From CAZPZZ01 sp964591245 (GTDB lineage Bacteria > Acidobacteriota > Vicinamibacteria > Vicinamibacterales > UBA8438), in assembly GCA_964591245.1 (NCBI GenBank), contig CAZPZZ010000055.1, positions 1 to 24,119 on the forward strand: a DNA stretch of 24,119 nt, in the 5' to 3' direction. A program made the translations under genes and the position numbers. Below the pieces are notes generated by a model. It made no database searches. It saw nothing but the letters and a program-made list of their open reading frames with translations, and was not told the origin of the DNA. Positions 8,970-17,576 of the stretch are shown one piece after another; the stretch's first letter is position 1, and every line of letters starts with the position of its first letter.

Positions 8970-9833
8970 ATGAAGTTGAACGTCGTGTTTCGCGGCACGG
9001 TCGTGATGGCCGTTTTGGTATCGCTCGCAGGATCGAGTGTCGCCCTGGCGCAATCGGCGCAGAGCTGGGCAAGCGACGGCTCCATCGTCCACGGCCACCA
9101 CCATTTCAACATCACCGACCGGGACGCGCATGCACGGTTCTGGGGAGACACGCTCGGCGGCATTCCGACTGCCTGGCGCGACGTCAATATTTTCAAGTTC
9201 CCCAATGCTCTCGTTTTCTTGACAGAGCGTGAGCCTTCTGGAGGCACGATTGGCACGATCATCAATCACATCGGATTCTGGGTCCCCGATGCCAAGGCAA
9301 TGCTGGCCCACCTCGACGCAGCCGGATACCCAATCATTACGGCTGGAGAACTTCCCAACGCGAACGTCGAAGACGGCGCGGTCTGCCCCCAGGGCCAGAA
9401 CTACTGTCTTGGGTATGTACTCGCACCCGACGACATCAAGGTCGAAATCATGGGTAACCGATCCCAGACCATGCCCATTCAGAATCACCACATCCACTTC
9501 AATACGCCGAATGTCGATACCCTTCGGGCTTGGTATGTCGAGATGTTTGATGCGGTGCCCGGCATGAACGGGAACTTCAAGGTAGCCGACCTGCCAGGAG
9601 TAAATCTACGCTTCTCAGAAACAGCGGCCATGGTTGGCACGCAGGGACGCGCACTCGATCACATCGGATTCGAGGTCCACAACCTGGAGGCCCTTTGCCA
9701 GCAATTGGAAGCCAAGGGCATAATTTTTGATCGCCCCTACACCCGCATCGAGGAGCTGGGAATCGCGATCGCCTTCTTTACTGACCCCGAAGGCACCTAC
9801 ATCGAACTGACTGAGGGGTTGGACAACTACTAG
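8970..9833 (+). CDS. Exported double-domain VOC (glyoxalase/extradiol dioxygenase fold) protein
   Basis: The ATG at 8970 is chosen over an open frame reaching back to 8700 because AAAGGAG lies six bases before it and a clean signal peptide follows (residues 1-28, ALAQ). The 287-residue product has two VOC modules. The first (about 40-161) has HGHHHFN (41-47), H100 in NHIGFWV and E159 in KVEIMG. The second (about 170-283) has NHHIHFN (172-178), H231 in DHIGFEV and E279 in YIELTEG. These His/Glu positions are the expected metal ligands of glyoxalases and type I extradiol dioxygenases. VOC proteins are normally cytoplasmic, so the signal peptide is unusual. A TATACT box at 8910-8915 could be its -10, but the -35-like GTGACA is only 14 bases upstream. 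The reaction is unknown. Confidence 0.9.
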   Translation: MKLNVVFRGTVVMAVLVSLAGSSVALAQSAQSWASDGSIVHGHHHFNITDRDAHARFWGDTLGGIPTAWRDVNIFKFPNALVFLTEREPSGGTIGTIINHIGFWVPDAKAMLAHLDAAGYPIITAGELPNANVEDGAVCPQGQNYCLGYVLAPDDIKVEIMGNRSQTMPIQNHHIHFNTPNVDTLRAWYVEMFDAVPGMNGNFKVADLPGVNLRFSETAAMVGTQGRALDHIGFEVHNLEALCQQLEAKGIIFDRPYTRIEELGIAIAFFTDPEGTYIELTEGLDNY

Positions 9834-9900
9834 GTAGAAATGGTCCGAGCCATTTCTCGAACCGATCCTGGCGAGGAACAACGGGAACAGCCACGGTCTC

Positions 9901-9941
9901 ACGCCTGTCAGGCAGTGACCAACTCCCCTCCTGACAGGCGT
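9901..9941. terminator. Perfect 12-base stem hairpin between convergent genes
   Basis: ACGCCTGTCAGG (9901-9912) pairs perfectly with CCTGACAGGCGT (9930-9941) around a 17-base loop. It lies between the VOC gene (plus, ending 9833) and the GDPDLQGVW gene (minus, ending 10047), where a two-way terminator is expected. There is no T-run on either side, so a transcript-end stabilising hairpin or a protein-binding dyad is also possible. Confidence 0.45.
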
Positions 9942-10046
9942 TCCCTACCACCTCGTGGACTTCTCGCCGGCCAGACATCGCGGAACCCACGCTATAGCGC
10001 AGGAATCCACACCTCGCCGATGAGGTGCCACACCCGCTTCAGCGCA

Positions 10047-11069
10047 TTAGCGGGCAAGTTCTTCCATACGGGAGCCGGCCATGATGTTGTAGAGGCCGTA
10101 GTTCCCCTCGTGGCACGCGAATTCGTAAATCAGATCAGCATTCCGCTTCATCGGCAACTCAACGGTCCAGGGTCTGACCCAGATCGTGGGATCGGTCACG
10201 GTGAACTCGTACAGTAGTGTGTCCATATCGGTTCGTGTGAACCGTTCGATCAAAGACAGGTTCTCTCCGGTCGACAACAGCGGACGCGCGATCTGGTCAT
10301 GCTTGCCATTGAAATGGACCGTCTCCACGACAAGGGTGTTGCCATCCCAATGCCCCCGCGAATCGCCCATCCATTGCCGAATCCGTGATTCGACGTGTGG
10401 GCGCCCGTCCAAGGGAATGATCCGCACGTCGTGGTTCTGCTCGTTGAGCAAGGCGACATAGCCACGTGCCTGGAAGATCTGCACGTTGTTGTTGTAGCCC
10501 CCGACACTGATTGGCGGCCCCGCTTTCGCATGCTGGATGCAGCGGTCACCTGCATCGAGATCAGTCCATGACTGGGCCGGCACCACGCCACGACGCGCAG
10601 CTGCGACCCGCGCGGCTTCCGGGGAATCGGCTCTCCGTTGCGCCTCCGATGTTAACTCGGGGAGTTGTCCATCCACAGGATCCACGATCAACGAGGTCCG
10701 CCGCGTGCCTACCGCCGTGGTGCCACGATCGAGCCAGAAGTTGTTATAAAAGCCAGGTGTACCATCCTCTCGTCTGTCGACCTGGTCACTCGTTCCCGTT
10801 CGTTGTGGGGCCCGCGTCAACAAGCGCTCATTGCGGTCGAGATTGTTCCGCTCAATGGTCGCCACTTCCTCCTCAGTGAGAAATGCCCTATCCGCCTGCT
10901 CGGCGGGTCGCTCGAGAGGTGTGACCGTTCGATAGTCCCAGACGCCTTGCAGATCTGGATCACCCCACGGGGTACGATCGGTGCTCACTGATTGCCCCAA
11001 AACAGGCCCCGGGATCAACGCGACGACAGCCACCAGACCGCACACTACCGCGATTCCTCGAATGGTCAT
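10047..11069 (-). CDS. Exported GDPDLQGVW-motif protein of unknown function
   Basis: This 340-residue protein has a signal peptide (residues 1-26, VLGQ). It carries the signature TPWGDPDLQGVWDY (33-46) and a second conserved block, GDSRGHWDGNTLVVET (235-250), followed by ERFTR (275-279). Proteins with this pair of blocks occur in many copies in Acidobacteriota and some Proteobacteria and are nearly always annotated as hypothetical. The sequence looks beta-rich and suggests a binding or structural role in the envelope. Two Cys (about 177 and 319) could form a disulfide after export. The start is well supported (AAGGAG six bases before the ATG). It is divergent from the DUF2911 gene across 218 bases. 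No function can be given. Confidence 0.85.
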   Translation of the reverse strand: MTIRGIAVVCGLVAVVALIPGPVLGQSVSTDRTPWGDPDLQGVWDYRTVTPLERPAEQADRAFLTEEEVATIERNNLDRNERLLTRAPQRTGTSDQVDRREDGTPGFYNNFWLDRGTTAVGTRRTSLIVDPVDGQLPELTSEAQRRADSPEAARVAAARRGVVPAQSWTDLDAGDRCIQHAKAGPPISVGGYNNNVQIFQARGYVALLNEQNHDVRIIPLDGRPHVESRIRQWMGDSRGHWDGNTLVVETVHFNGKHDQIARPLLSTGENLSLIERFTRTDMDTLLYEFTVTDPTIWVRPWTVELPMKRNADLIYEFACHEGNYGLYNIMAGSRMEELAR

Positions 11070-11287
11070 GAAGTGCTCCTTGGTTGAGACGATTCCGTGT
11101 CATCCGCTACTACCGGCTAACCACGTACGCACCATACTACCTTCTCTCAACGGACGACCACTGCCAGCGCGCATTCTGCCACCAGACACCATCTTGGTTG
11201 CACGGCGCTGCCTCGGGAGGCATCATTGGCCGAGGATCGAACGGTTCCGAGACTCCGCAACACCGTAAGTCCGACAGGAGACAAAGC

Positions 11288-11932
11288 ATGCGCAAGATCG
11301 GGGTCATCGTTATCGCCCTGGTGGTCGTCGCCACGGGAACGGCCATCGCACGGGGCCAGGACGAACGGCCGCGGAGTCCGGCGGGCCGCTCCGCGACCCA
11401 GATCAGTGGCCACTACTACGACGGTCAACTCGGCTTCGTTGGCGGCCAGTGGATCGAGATCTCCTATGGCCGTCCGATCAGGCGCGGACGAGACATCTTC
11501 AGCCCGGATGATTTCGTCGAGCATCTGAATGACGGCGCTCCCGTGTGGCGCGCCGGCGCAAACGTCTCCACCCGGCTTCTTAATGACGTCGCACTGGAAT
11601 TCGGCGGCACGGTCGTTCCAGCTGGCGAGTACACTGTGTTCATCGAGCTGGCCCGTGAGGAATGGACGTTTATCGTCTCGACCTATCAAGCAATACGGCC
11701 TGGCGCGGAGCAGGGCGACGAACCGGCGCTGTTCGGAGCCTTCGACTACACGCCCGACCGCGATATCCTTCGAATTCCAATGGACCTCGACACACTGCCG
11801 CACAGATACGACCAGCTCCGTTGGGAGTTTGTCGACATCACACCATCTGGTGGCCGACTCGCGCTGATCTGGGACGATCAGATGGCCTCAGTGCCCTTCA
11901 TGGTCCCTGACTCGACGACCTCAGAACGGTAA
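11288..11932 (+). CDS. Exported DUF2911 protein
   Basis: The frame is open from 11084, but the ATG at 11288 has AGGAG seven bases upstream and starts a signal peptide (residues 1-24, cleavage near ARGQ). The mature protein of about 190 residues carries DUF2911 hallmarks: ISYGRP (58-63), GRDIF (67-71), VWRAGAN (86-92), AGEYTVFIE (112-120) and EEWTFIV (124-130). The family is widespread in Bacteroidota and Acidobacteriota, is periplasmic and has no known function. The DUF4159 gene follows on the same strand after 105 bases, so the two are probably cotranscribed. Confidence 0.9.
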   Translation: MRKIGVIVIALVVVATGTAIARGQDERPRSPAGRSATQISGHYYDGQLGFVGGQWIEISYGRPIRRGRDIFSPDDFVEHLNDGAPVWRAGANVSTRLLNDVALEFGGTVVPAGEYTVFIELAREEWTFIVSTYQAIRPGAEQGDEPALFGAFDYTPDRDILRIPMDLDTLPHRYDQLRWEFVDITPSGGRLALIWDDQMASVPFMVPDSTTSER

Positions 11933-12037
11933 CCTCCCAGATGTAGGCAACTGACAAGGCGCCGTGGGCGCCACGGGGTGGGGACGACTCGACGCCACAA
12001 CCGTCGACCCGAAATATCAACGTCGGAGCACAACAGC

Positions 12038-12874
12038 ATGCAGAGACGCTCTCGTTGGACAGCGTGGCTCGTGATTGGCACTTTGCTCGGCGCAGTCCTC
12101 GCCTCGACCAGCGTCGTCCTCGGCCAATATCGTCGCAGTCGTATGCCCCCACGGTTCAAGCCTGCTCAACACCGCGACAACGGATTTGTGTTCTGTCGCC
12201 TCGCCTACACGAGTGTCCGGCGTGAGGCGGAGGGGTATGGCTGGAGCACCGACTACCCGGCGGCTGACCAGAACTTCATGATTCGCCTGTCCGAACTGAC
12301 CACCGCCAAGGTCGACCTCGACACCCGGGGCAACCCAAGTCACTGGGTCGTCGAGCTTACCGACCCCGCGCTGTTCACCTGCCCGTTCGTCATCGCTTCT
12401 GATGTCGGCACCATCGGACTGTACGGCGAGGAAGCGAACCGCCTGCGAGACTACCTCTTGAAGGGTGGATTTCTGTGGGTAGACGACTTCTGGGGTACAG
12501 CGGCGTGGGATCAGTGGTCATCCGAACTCAGTCGTGTGCTCCCTCCCGCTGAATTTCCGATCATCGACCTCCCGCTCGATCACCCGTTATTCAAGGCGCA
12601 CTACAACATCTGGGAAATACCGCAGATCGCCAACATCCGGTTCTGGCGCCGGTTCGGCGGCAGGTCGACCTCGGAGCGCGGACGCGACAGCGAAGAGGCT
12701 CATTTCCGAGTCATCACCGATGCGCACGGTCGCATACTGATTGCGATGACGCACAACACCGACATTCAAGACTCCTGGGAGCGAGAGGGAGACGACCCGC
12801 GGTTCTTCGAACGATTCGCACCCGATGGGTACTCACTCGGCATCAACGTCGTGCTGCACGCGATGAGCCACTAA
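12038..12874 (+). CDS. Exported DUF4159 protein
   Basis: The ATG at 12038 (GGAG nine bases upstream) is preferred to an in-frame ATG at 11978 because the signal peptide begins here (residues 1-30, VVLGQ). The 278-residue product has the DUF4159 pattern: FCRLAYTSV (52-60), DYPAADQNF (72-80), LTTAKVDL (87-94), a GGFLWVDDFWG core (143-153), HPLF (182-185) and LGINVVLHAMSH at the C-terminus. The domain resembles the class I glutamine-amidotransferase/flavodoxin-like fold but shows no catalytic triad that I can identify. Family members often sit near MoxR/VWA genes; none are present here. It pairs with the DUF2911 gene and converges on the lipocalin-like gene 36 bases away. Confidence 0.88.
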   Translation: MQRRSRWTAWLVIGTLLGAVLASTSVVLGQYRRSRMPPRFKPAQHRDNGFVFCRLAYTSVRREAEGYGWSTDYPAADQNFMIRLSELTTAKVDLDTRGNPSHWVVELTDPALFTCPFVIASDVGTIGLYGEEANRLRDYLLKGGFLWVDDFWGTAAWDQWSSELSRVLPPAEFPIIDLPLDHPLFKAHYNIWEIPQIANIRFWRRFGGRSTSERGRDSEEAHFRVITDAHGRILIAMTHNTDIQDSWEREGDDPRFFERFAPDGYSLGINVVLHAMSH

Positions 12875-12910
12875 CTCCCTCTCACACCATACCGTTTCTC
12901 GCAGTCCGAC

Positions 12911-13915
12911 CTACTCCGGCCTCGCACTGAGGCGATCCCAGACGATAGCCGCCTGCACCTCACTCCCATCGGTCACTCGCGGCGGAGGCCGCAGTGTCAA
13001 CGAGGTATCGGTCAACTCGAAGAATCGCTGGGCGTCAGTTCCGGCCTGTCCAGGGTTAAAATTCCCGACCCTGTGGTGGACCAGATATCCGTCATCTTCA
13101 TGGACCGAAAACGGTCCAAAGTAACTTCCATAGGTCTCTATCGCCTGAAGTGCCTGCGCCGGGGTCGGGCTGCCGCTATACACAGGTCGATCCGGGCGAG
13201 AGATATGCACTGCCATATGCCCCGAAGCCATATACATGAGGAACGCATTCTCCCACTGATCGGCCGGAAGCACCTCACCATCGGCAGTCGTCCGCGTGAT
13301 CTCGGAGAATCGATAGAAACCGAATAAGCGCCTGTGAGTTTCGGTCAGTTCTTGATCTGGCAGATCCGGGACACGTTGCCAGATGATTCGACGCACAACG
13401 CCCGAGTCGTCTGGCGGTGGCATCAAGACAAGCCGATCACCCGAGAACTCATAGAAACGCTGATTGTCGTTATTGGAGTCCGGTGGCCTGACGTTCCCCT
13501 GCAGATGGTGGGTGAGGTACCCCTCCGCTTCGTTGACGGTGTACGTGCCGAAATAGGACGAGTAGGTACTCAGTCTCCCGAGGGCCTCCTCGCCCGTCGG
13601 CTCATCACCAACGGAAGCGGGTCGATCCGGGGGCATGATCACCACCCCCATGTACCCGGCCGCGTCATACATGATGTAGCCGATCGAACCCTCGGCTCCA
13701 CGGGCGGGCGGATCGGGCGCAGGCAACAACTCACCATCTGGAGTGCGACTCTCACGTCCTACGAGTTCCCAATTGCCCACGAATTGAAGCTTCGGATCGG
13801 CCCCCGCACGTTCCGTGGGAGACGTCTCGGCAACCGGGTCGTCCGGCACAGCCGGTTCCGAGCAACTACCTCCCAGCAAAACCACGACCAACGTCAGGAA
13901 CAATCTGTACGGCAT
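12911..13915 (-). CDS. Lipoprotein with two lipocalin-like domains
   Basis: The start at 13915 is chosen over an in-frame ATG at 13960 because AGGAGG lies four bases before it and a lipoprotein signal follows. The signal is hydrophobic (about 5-14) with a candidate lipidated Cys at 18 (LLGGSC, an imperfect lipobox). The 334-residue product holds two copies of a lipocalin-like (Lipocalin_5 type) domain. Copy one (about 45-182) contains GNWELV, YIMYDAAGYMGV, YSSYFGTYTV and QRFYEF. Copy two (about 197-328) contains GFYRFSEI, FLMYMASGHMAV, YGSYFGPFSV and QRFFEL. Both end in a Trp strand (IIWQR, IVWDR). The close match shows an internal duplication. Single-domain relatives are common, with unknown ligands. 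It is 183 bases after the aldolase gene on the same strand. Confidence 0.85.
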   Translation of the reverse strand: MPYRLFLTLVVVLLGGSCSEPAVPDDPVAETSPTERAGADPKLQFVGNWELVGRESRTPDGELLPAPDPPARGAEGSIGYIMYDAAGYMGVVIMPPDRPASVGDEPTGEEALGRLSTYSSYFGTYTVNEAEGYLTHHLQGNVRPPDSNNDNQRFYEFSGDRLVLMPPPDDSGVVRRIIWQRVPDLPDQELTETHRRLFGFYRFSEITRTTADGEVLPADQWENAFLMYMASGHMAVHISRPDRPVYSGSPTPAQALQAIETYGSYFGPFSVHEDDGYLVHHRVGNFNPGQAGTDAQRFFELTDTSLTLRPPPRVTDGSEVQAAIVWDRLSARPE

Positions 13916-14098
13916 CTCTCCTCCTCGTGCAGGTGATGCGGTGACGTGCGTGTTCGGCATCGTGCGGGAAACTACCCGCCAACGAAGCCGCCTCCACCTG
14001 TCGGTACGTCAGCGACCGATCGTCTTCACTGGCCCCAAACACTCTCTGTTCCCGGAACCACTGCGACGAGGTATCTGGTGCGGCTGGCTACGCCACCG

Positions 14099-15067
14099 TC
14101 ATCGCGCTGCGCCGGCAGCGATGACCGCATCACGCGCAGCTGCATTACCCTCAGTCAGCCCACCGTTCGCACCGCCAAAGTTGAAAATTCGGTACCCCTC
14201 CTCCATGCGCCGGGCAGCATTGCCCGGGTTCACGGTACCTCCGCAGGCGAGATCACGCATCCGACACACCCGCAGAATCTCCGCAAACGCCTCAGCCACC
14301 TCGGGATCGTCTGCACTCTCGGCTCCATAGGACGAACTGAGATCACTTCCCGCACCAAGGTAGAAACCAGCAACCCCAGGCACCTGGGCGATGGCATCGA
14401 CATTCTCGACACCACGCCTTGTTTCGATCATCGGCCAAAAAATGAGATCACCCTCTGGATTGAGAGGCCACAGGTCTGCACGCCGCCGACACTCGCTCCC
14501 TCCAACACCCCAAAATCCACAAATAAATGTGCCCCTGAGCCCCTGGGGTTCAGGAATAGTCGACGATCGTAGCTGGCGAGGCCGCATCGTACGAACGATG
14601 TTCTCTGCTTCTTCAGGCGTTTCGATATTGTTGATGAGGATCCCCATCAGGCCGAGGTCGAGGGCATGCTTGACCATCCACAGTGTCTGCTCCTGGCCGT
14701 AGGGTGGAAAGCGGGCAAACACCGCGGGACGGACCTGAGCGTTTCCGCGTTCGATGATACCGGGCTTGTCGGCAGCCGTCAGAAACGCCATAAACTGTTC
14801 GAGCGCCTCAAACCGGACAGGGTTATGTTCCATGTCAACGTACACATAATCGATAACGGAAACACGTGCGAGCGCGCGCGCATTCTGGAGAGAAAGGTCT
14901 GTCGTGCTGACCCCAAAGACCTGACGCCCCTGCGCAAGCTTCTCGATCACGGGATTCAGGTGGAGGTATGGCTCCTGCGCCGACGGGACAGATACAAGCA
15001 ACATAGCAGCGACGCTCCCCGTCACAGCCAGCGACCGCGGTGAACACTGACACCGTAAGCAACGCAT
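14099..15067 (-). CDS. Exported HpcH/HpaI-family aldolase
   Basis: The ATG at 15067 has GGAGG six bases upstream; an in-frame ATG at 15133 adds only a poor 22-residue extension. The 322-residue product starts with a signal peptide (residues 1-31, VPSAQ). The aldolase site is intact: H81 in DMEHN, R119 in FARFPP, E215 in WPMIET and D242 in GAGSDLSSS. The last two are the expected metal ligands of class II pyruvate aldolases such as HpaI. These enzymes cleave or form 4-hydroxy-2-oxoacids and normally act in the cytoplasm, so an exported version is unusual. A nearly complete GG-rich C-terminal helix region (FNFGGANGG) is present. The gene follows the LVIVD gene by 65 bases and probably belongs to the same transcript. 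The substrate is unknown. Confidence 0.88.
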   Translation of the reverse strand: MRCLRCQCSPRSLAVTGSVAAMLLVSVPSAQEPYLHLNPVIEKLAQGRQVFGVSTTDLSLQNARALARVSVIDYVYVDMEHNPVRFEALEQFMAFLTAADKPGIIERGNAQVRPAVFARFPPYGQEQTLWMVKHALDLGLMGILINNIETPEEAENIVRTMRPRQLRSSTIPEPQGLRGTFICGFWGVGGSECRRRADLWPLNPEGDLIFWPMIETRRGVENVDAIAQVPGVAGFYLGAGSDLSSSYGAESADDPEVAEAFAEILRVCRMRDLACGGTVNPGNAARRMEEGYRIFNFGGANGGLTEGNAAARDAVIAAGAAR

Positions 15068-15132
15068 AGCAGACCTCCAGAAAAAGAAAGGCGAGCAGGA
15101 CAGCCCCCCATTAACTCCCGCGGCAACTCGCA

Positions 15133-16224
15133 TCAGCGGGACGACCGCAGCAGCAAGACGTCTCCATCATCCTGCGTATGGGCCCCCCGGACAATCGTCC
15201 CGATGAGCACAAGTACGCCCGTATCCGCAACGGCCACATCCCGTGCGGTCCGCTCAGTCTGAAATGTCCCCATCAACAGGGGTTCAGACGGCGTTGACAG
15301 GTCAACAACGGTCAACCCGGCGTCGCCATCCGCAACATAGGCGAGTTGTCCGTGGAGTACGACTCCCCGCGCACCGCCGGGGGTCGGAAACGACGCCAGC
15401 GGCTCAAGCGTCGCGGGATCAGAAACGTCGTAGAGATGCAACGCGCTAGCCGGCACCGTGGAGGCGGACTGGCTCCGCAGCGCACGTAAGGGATCGTAGG
15501 GTACTCCTCCGACAAGGACGGCAACGCCCGGAACCGCCTCCAACATTTCGATGAAGCGTGGCGCTGGCGCCGTCTGAATCATTCCAGCCGGTTCGAGTGG
15601 CTCGGGCTGTTCCAGATCAAGGACATAAAAGCCGGATGGGTTATCGACACCGTACGCAAACCGACCAAACGTCGCCACGTCCCTCGCATAACCATCCGTG
15701 AACACAGACCCAAGCGAGACCGGCTGCGCTTCGTCCGAAAGATCGATCACATCAATACCGGACATGTGGTCAGCCACCACGGCCCGGAGGCCAGAGACGG
15801 CCACGTTCTTCGCCTGTCCGGGCGTCGTAACCGCCCCTCGCAGGAGAGGACGCTCAGGATCGGAGACGTCAAGGATGAAGAGTCCAGAATGTCCTGCCGC
15901 GACGTAGACCGTGGAGTCACGGACGGTCAGGCCCCAAATCTTTTCTGGAAACCTGTGCGCACCTCGCCGCACAGGCTTTTCAAGATCTGTGATGTCGTAC
16001 AGCGTAAGGGTCTCGCCCCGCGCGGCATAGACAGTCGTGCCGGACGCTTCCACGAGATCAATTGGCCCCGGAATCGAGCCGACAGCCGTAAAGCTCACAG
16101 GCTGGGCCTCGAGAGTCGTTACTCCCCAAAGTGTGGCAACAACAACCAGACTGGTCACCACTCTCCATGATCTCCATCGACCCTGCCACGGACCCCACAA
16201 CGCTCGCCTACGCATCCTTCTCAT
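15133..16224 (-). CDS. Exported LVIVD-repeat beta-propeller
   Basis: This 363-residue protein has a basic N-terminus and a signal peptide (hydrophobic 23-35, cleavage near LEAQ, 38-41). The mature part consists of LVIVD-type blades of about 45 residues, each ending in a strand followed by D-[VIL]-[ST]-[DE]: LYDITDLEKP (75-84), ILDVSDPERP (117-126), VIDLSDEAQP (159-168), LYDVSDPATL (264-273) and VVDLSTPSEP (306-315). Such propellers are secreted or surface-bound; no enzyme activity is known. Its ATG overlaps the stop of the quinoprotein-like gene in a 4-base ATGA, and GGGGAG lies seven bases upstream within that gene. The two are therefore translationally coupled and may act together. Confidence 0.9.
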   Translation of the reverse strand: MRRMRRRALWGPWQGRWRSWRVVTSLVVVATLWGVTTLEAQPVSFTAVGSIPGPIDLVEASGTTVYAARGETLTLYDITDLEKPVRRGAHRFPEKIWGLTVRDSTVYVAAGHSGLFILDVSDPERPLLRGAVTTPGQAKNVAVSGLRAVVADHMSGIDVIDLSDEAQPVSLGSVFTDGYARDVATFGRFAYGVDNPSGFYVLDLEQPEPLEPAGMIQTAPAPRFIEMLEAVPGVAVLVGGVPYDPLRALRSQSASTVPASALHLYDVSDPATLEPLASFPTPGGARGVVLHGQLAYVADGDAGLTVVDLSTPSEPLLMGTFQTERTARDVAVADTGVLVLIGTIVRGAHTQDDGDVLLLRSSR

Positions 16225-17576
16225 TGACGTGCTCCCCTTGAGAGGCGGTACAGCTTTGACTGAGTCCGCACCAAGAGACTCCCGCCTACCACCGCCGGAG
16301 TCGCCAGCGTCATCTCGTTCAGTGAATTCGTCGCAAGCAACTCGAACTCGCCCCCAGCCCTCAACACATACGTGTCCCCATCCTCGCTCAGCACGAAAAC
16401 CTTGCCGTTGTAGGCCCAGGGTGAGGCCGTAAAACCGCTCCCAGGTTTGAGTCGCTGACGTCCGTACACCTCCGCACCAGTCGCGGCGTCATGCGCCAGC
16501 ATGAGCCCCCGATCGAGCAGCGTGTAATAAATGCCGCCATAGACGAGCGCCGACGTAACATAGGTTCCCAACAAGGGCTGGAACCATGCGATATAGGGAT
16601 GGTCCGTCGGATTATCTGGGTCGAGCGATATATCGCCTATTCCACCAGGACGCACTGCGAACACCGGACGCACCGACGAACCCGGATACCCCGAACTCAG
16701 GTACACCAGGCCACCACTGGCGAAGGGCGTCGGTGCCACATTCCCGGTCATCCCCTGTAATTCCCACAAGAGCTGGCCATCCATGTCATAGGACCTGACA
16801 CGGTTCCGCCCCGTGGTCACTAACTCGGTGCGCAGTCGGTTCTCCCAAACCAGTGGCGTTGACCAGTTCTCCACCTCTTCCCGTACCACGCGCCAGATCT
16901 GTTCACCCGTCGCAGCATCGAGCGCGGTGAGGAAAGACTCGGTCGTATTGTCGTTGACGATATACAGGCGATCGTCGTGCAAGACCGGCGAGGCAGCCGG
17001 GGCGAACTCCTGTGGTCCATTGAAGACGCCAACCGTTCGGGTCCACACAAGTTCTCCGTGCATGTCGATCGCGGCGACCACTCCCGCGCTCCCAAAGTAC
17101 ACATAGACGCGCTTCCCATCGGTGACCGCTGTCTCCGAGGCAAAACTTGACTTGAGGTGGCGCTGTATCGTCGGAACACCTGAAAACACCTCGCGCGCCC
17201 ACCGGATCTCCCCCGTGTCCAGATCAATGTCGTACACCACCCACCGGTGGGATGCGATAGCATGCCGCTTGCCATGCTCGTCGCCCGGATCGTAGAGCCC
17301 TTTCACCGGTTGTGGCTCCTCCCCCGCACTAATCGCACTCGTCAAAAAGATGTGGTTGCCCCACACGACCGGTGAACTCCAGCCAAGCCCTGGAACATCC
17401 ACACGCCACACGACGTTCTCCGTCTCACTCCAGGTATCTGGCAAATCCGGATGGTCCTGTGCTACCCCGGCATCCATCCCTCTGAACTGAGGCCAGTCAT
17501 TATTGGCCCACCCGCTCACGGAACACACCCCAAGTGTCCATAGGATCCCGAGTGCAATCGATACAACCCTACTCAT
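16221..17576 (-). CDS. Exported WPQFRG-type PQQ-like beta-propeller
   Basis: The start at 17576 (GAGGGGG four bases upstream) fits a signal peptide (residues 1-25, SGWAN); an in-frame ATG at 17639 adds 21 residues of poor quality. The 451-residue product opens with NDWPQFRGMDAG (26-37), the usual N-terminal mark of planctomycete/acidobacterial quinoprotein-like propellers. It then has repeats of the PQQ_2 type with D-x-x-T-G-E-x-x-W blade ends (DLDTGEIRWAR, DAATGEQIWRV, DAATGAEVYGR). It resembles BamB-like propellers more than true PQQ dehydrogenases: the long dehydrogenase motifs and haem sites are absent, so PQQ binding and catalysis are doubtful. It is the first gene of the minus-strand group and is divergent from the TRAP binding-protein gene. 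Confidence 0.88.
   Translation of the reverse strand: MSRVVSIALGILWTLGVCSVSGWANNDWPQFRGMDAGVAQDHPDLPDTWSETENVVWRVDVPGLGWSSPVVWGNHIFLTSAISAGEEPQPVKGLYDPGDEHGKRHAIASHRWVVYDIDLDTGEIRWAREVFSGVPTIQRHLKSSFASETAVTDGKRVYVYFGSAGVVAAIDMHGELVWTRTVGVFNGPQEFAPAASPVLHDDRLYIVNDNTTESFLTALDAATGEQIWRVVREEVENWSTPLVWENRLRTELVTTGRNRVRSYDMDGQLLWELQGMTGNVAPTPFASGGLVYLSSGYPGSSVRPVFAVRPGGIGDISLDPDNPTDHPYIAWFQPLLGTYVTSALVYGGIYYTLLDRGLMLAHDAATGAEVYGRQRLKPGSGFTASPWAYNGKVFVLSEDGDTYVLRAGGEFELLATNSLNEMTLATPAVVGGSLLVRTQSKLYRLSRGARQ

Noticed and set aside
11084..11287. In-frame N-terminal extension of the DUF2911 gene
   Set aside because: The internal ATG at 11288 has AGGAG at correct spacing and starts the signal peptide.
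16221..17576. True PQQ dehydrogenase activity for the WPQFRG propeller
   Set aside because: It lacks the long dehydrogenase motifs seen in the 5742-7823 protein and any haem site; a BamB-like binding propeller fits better.
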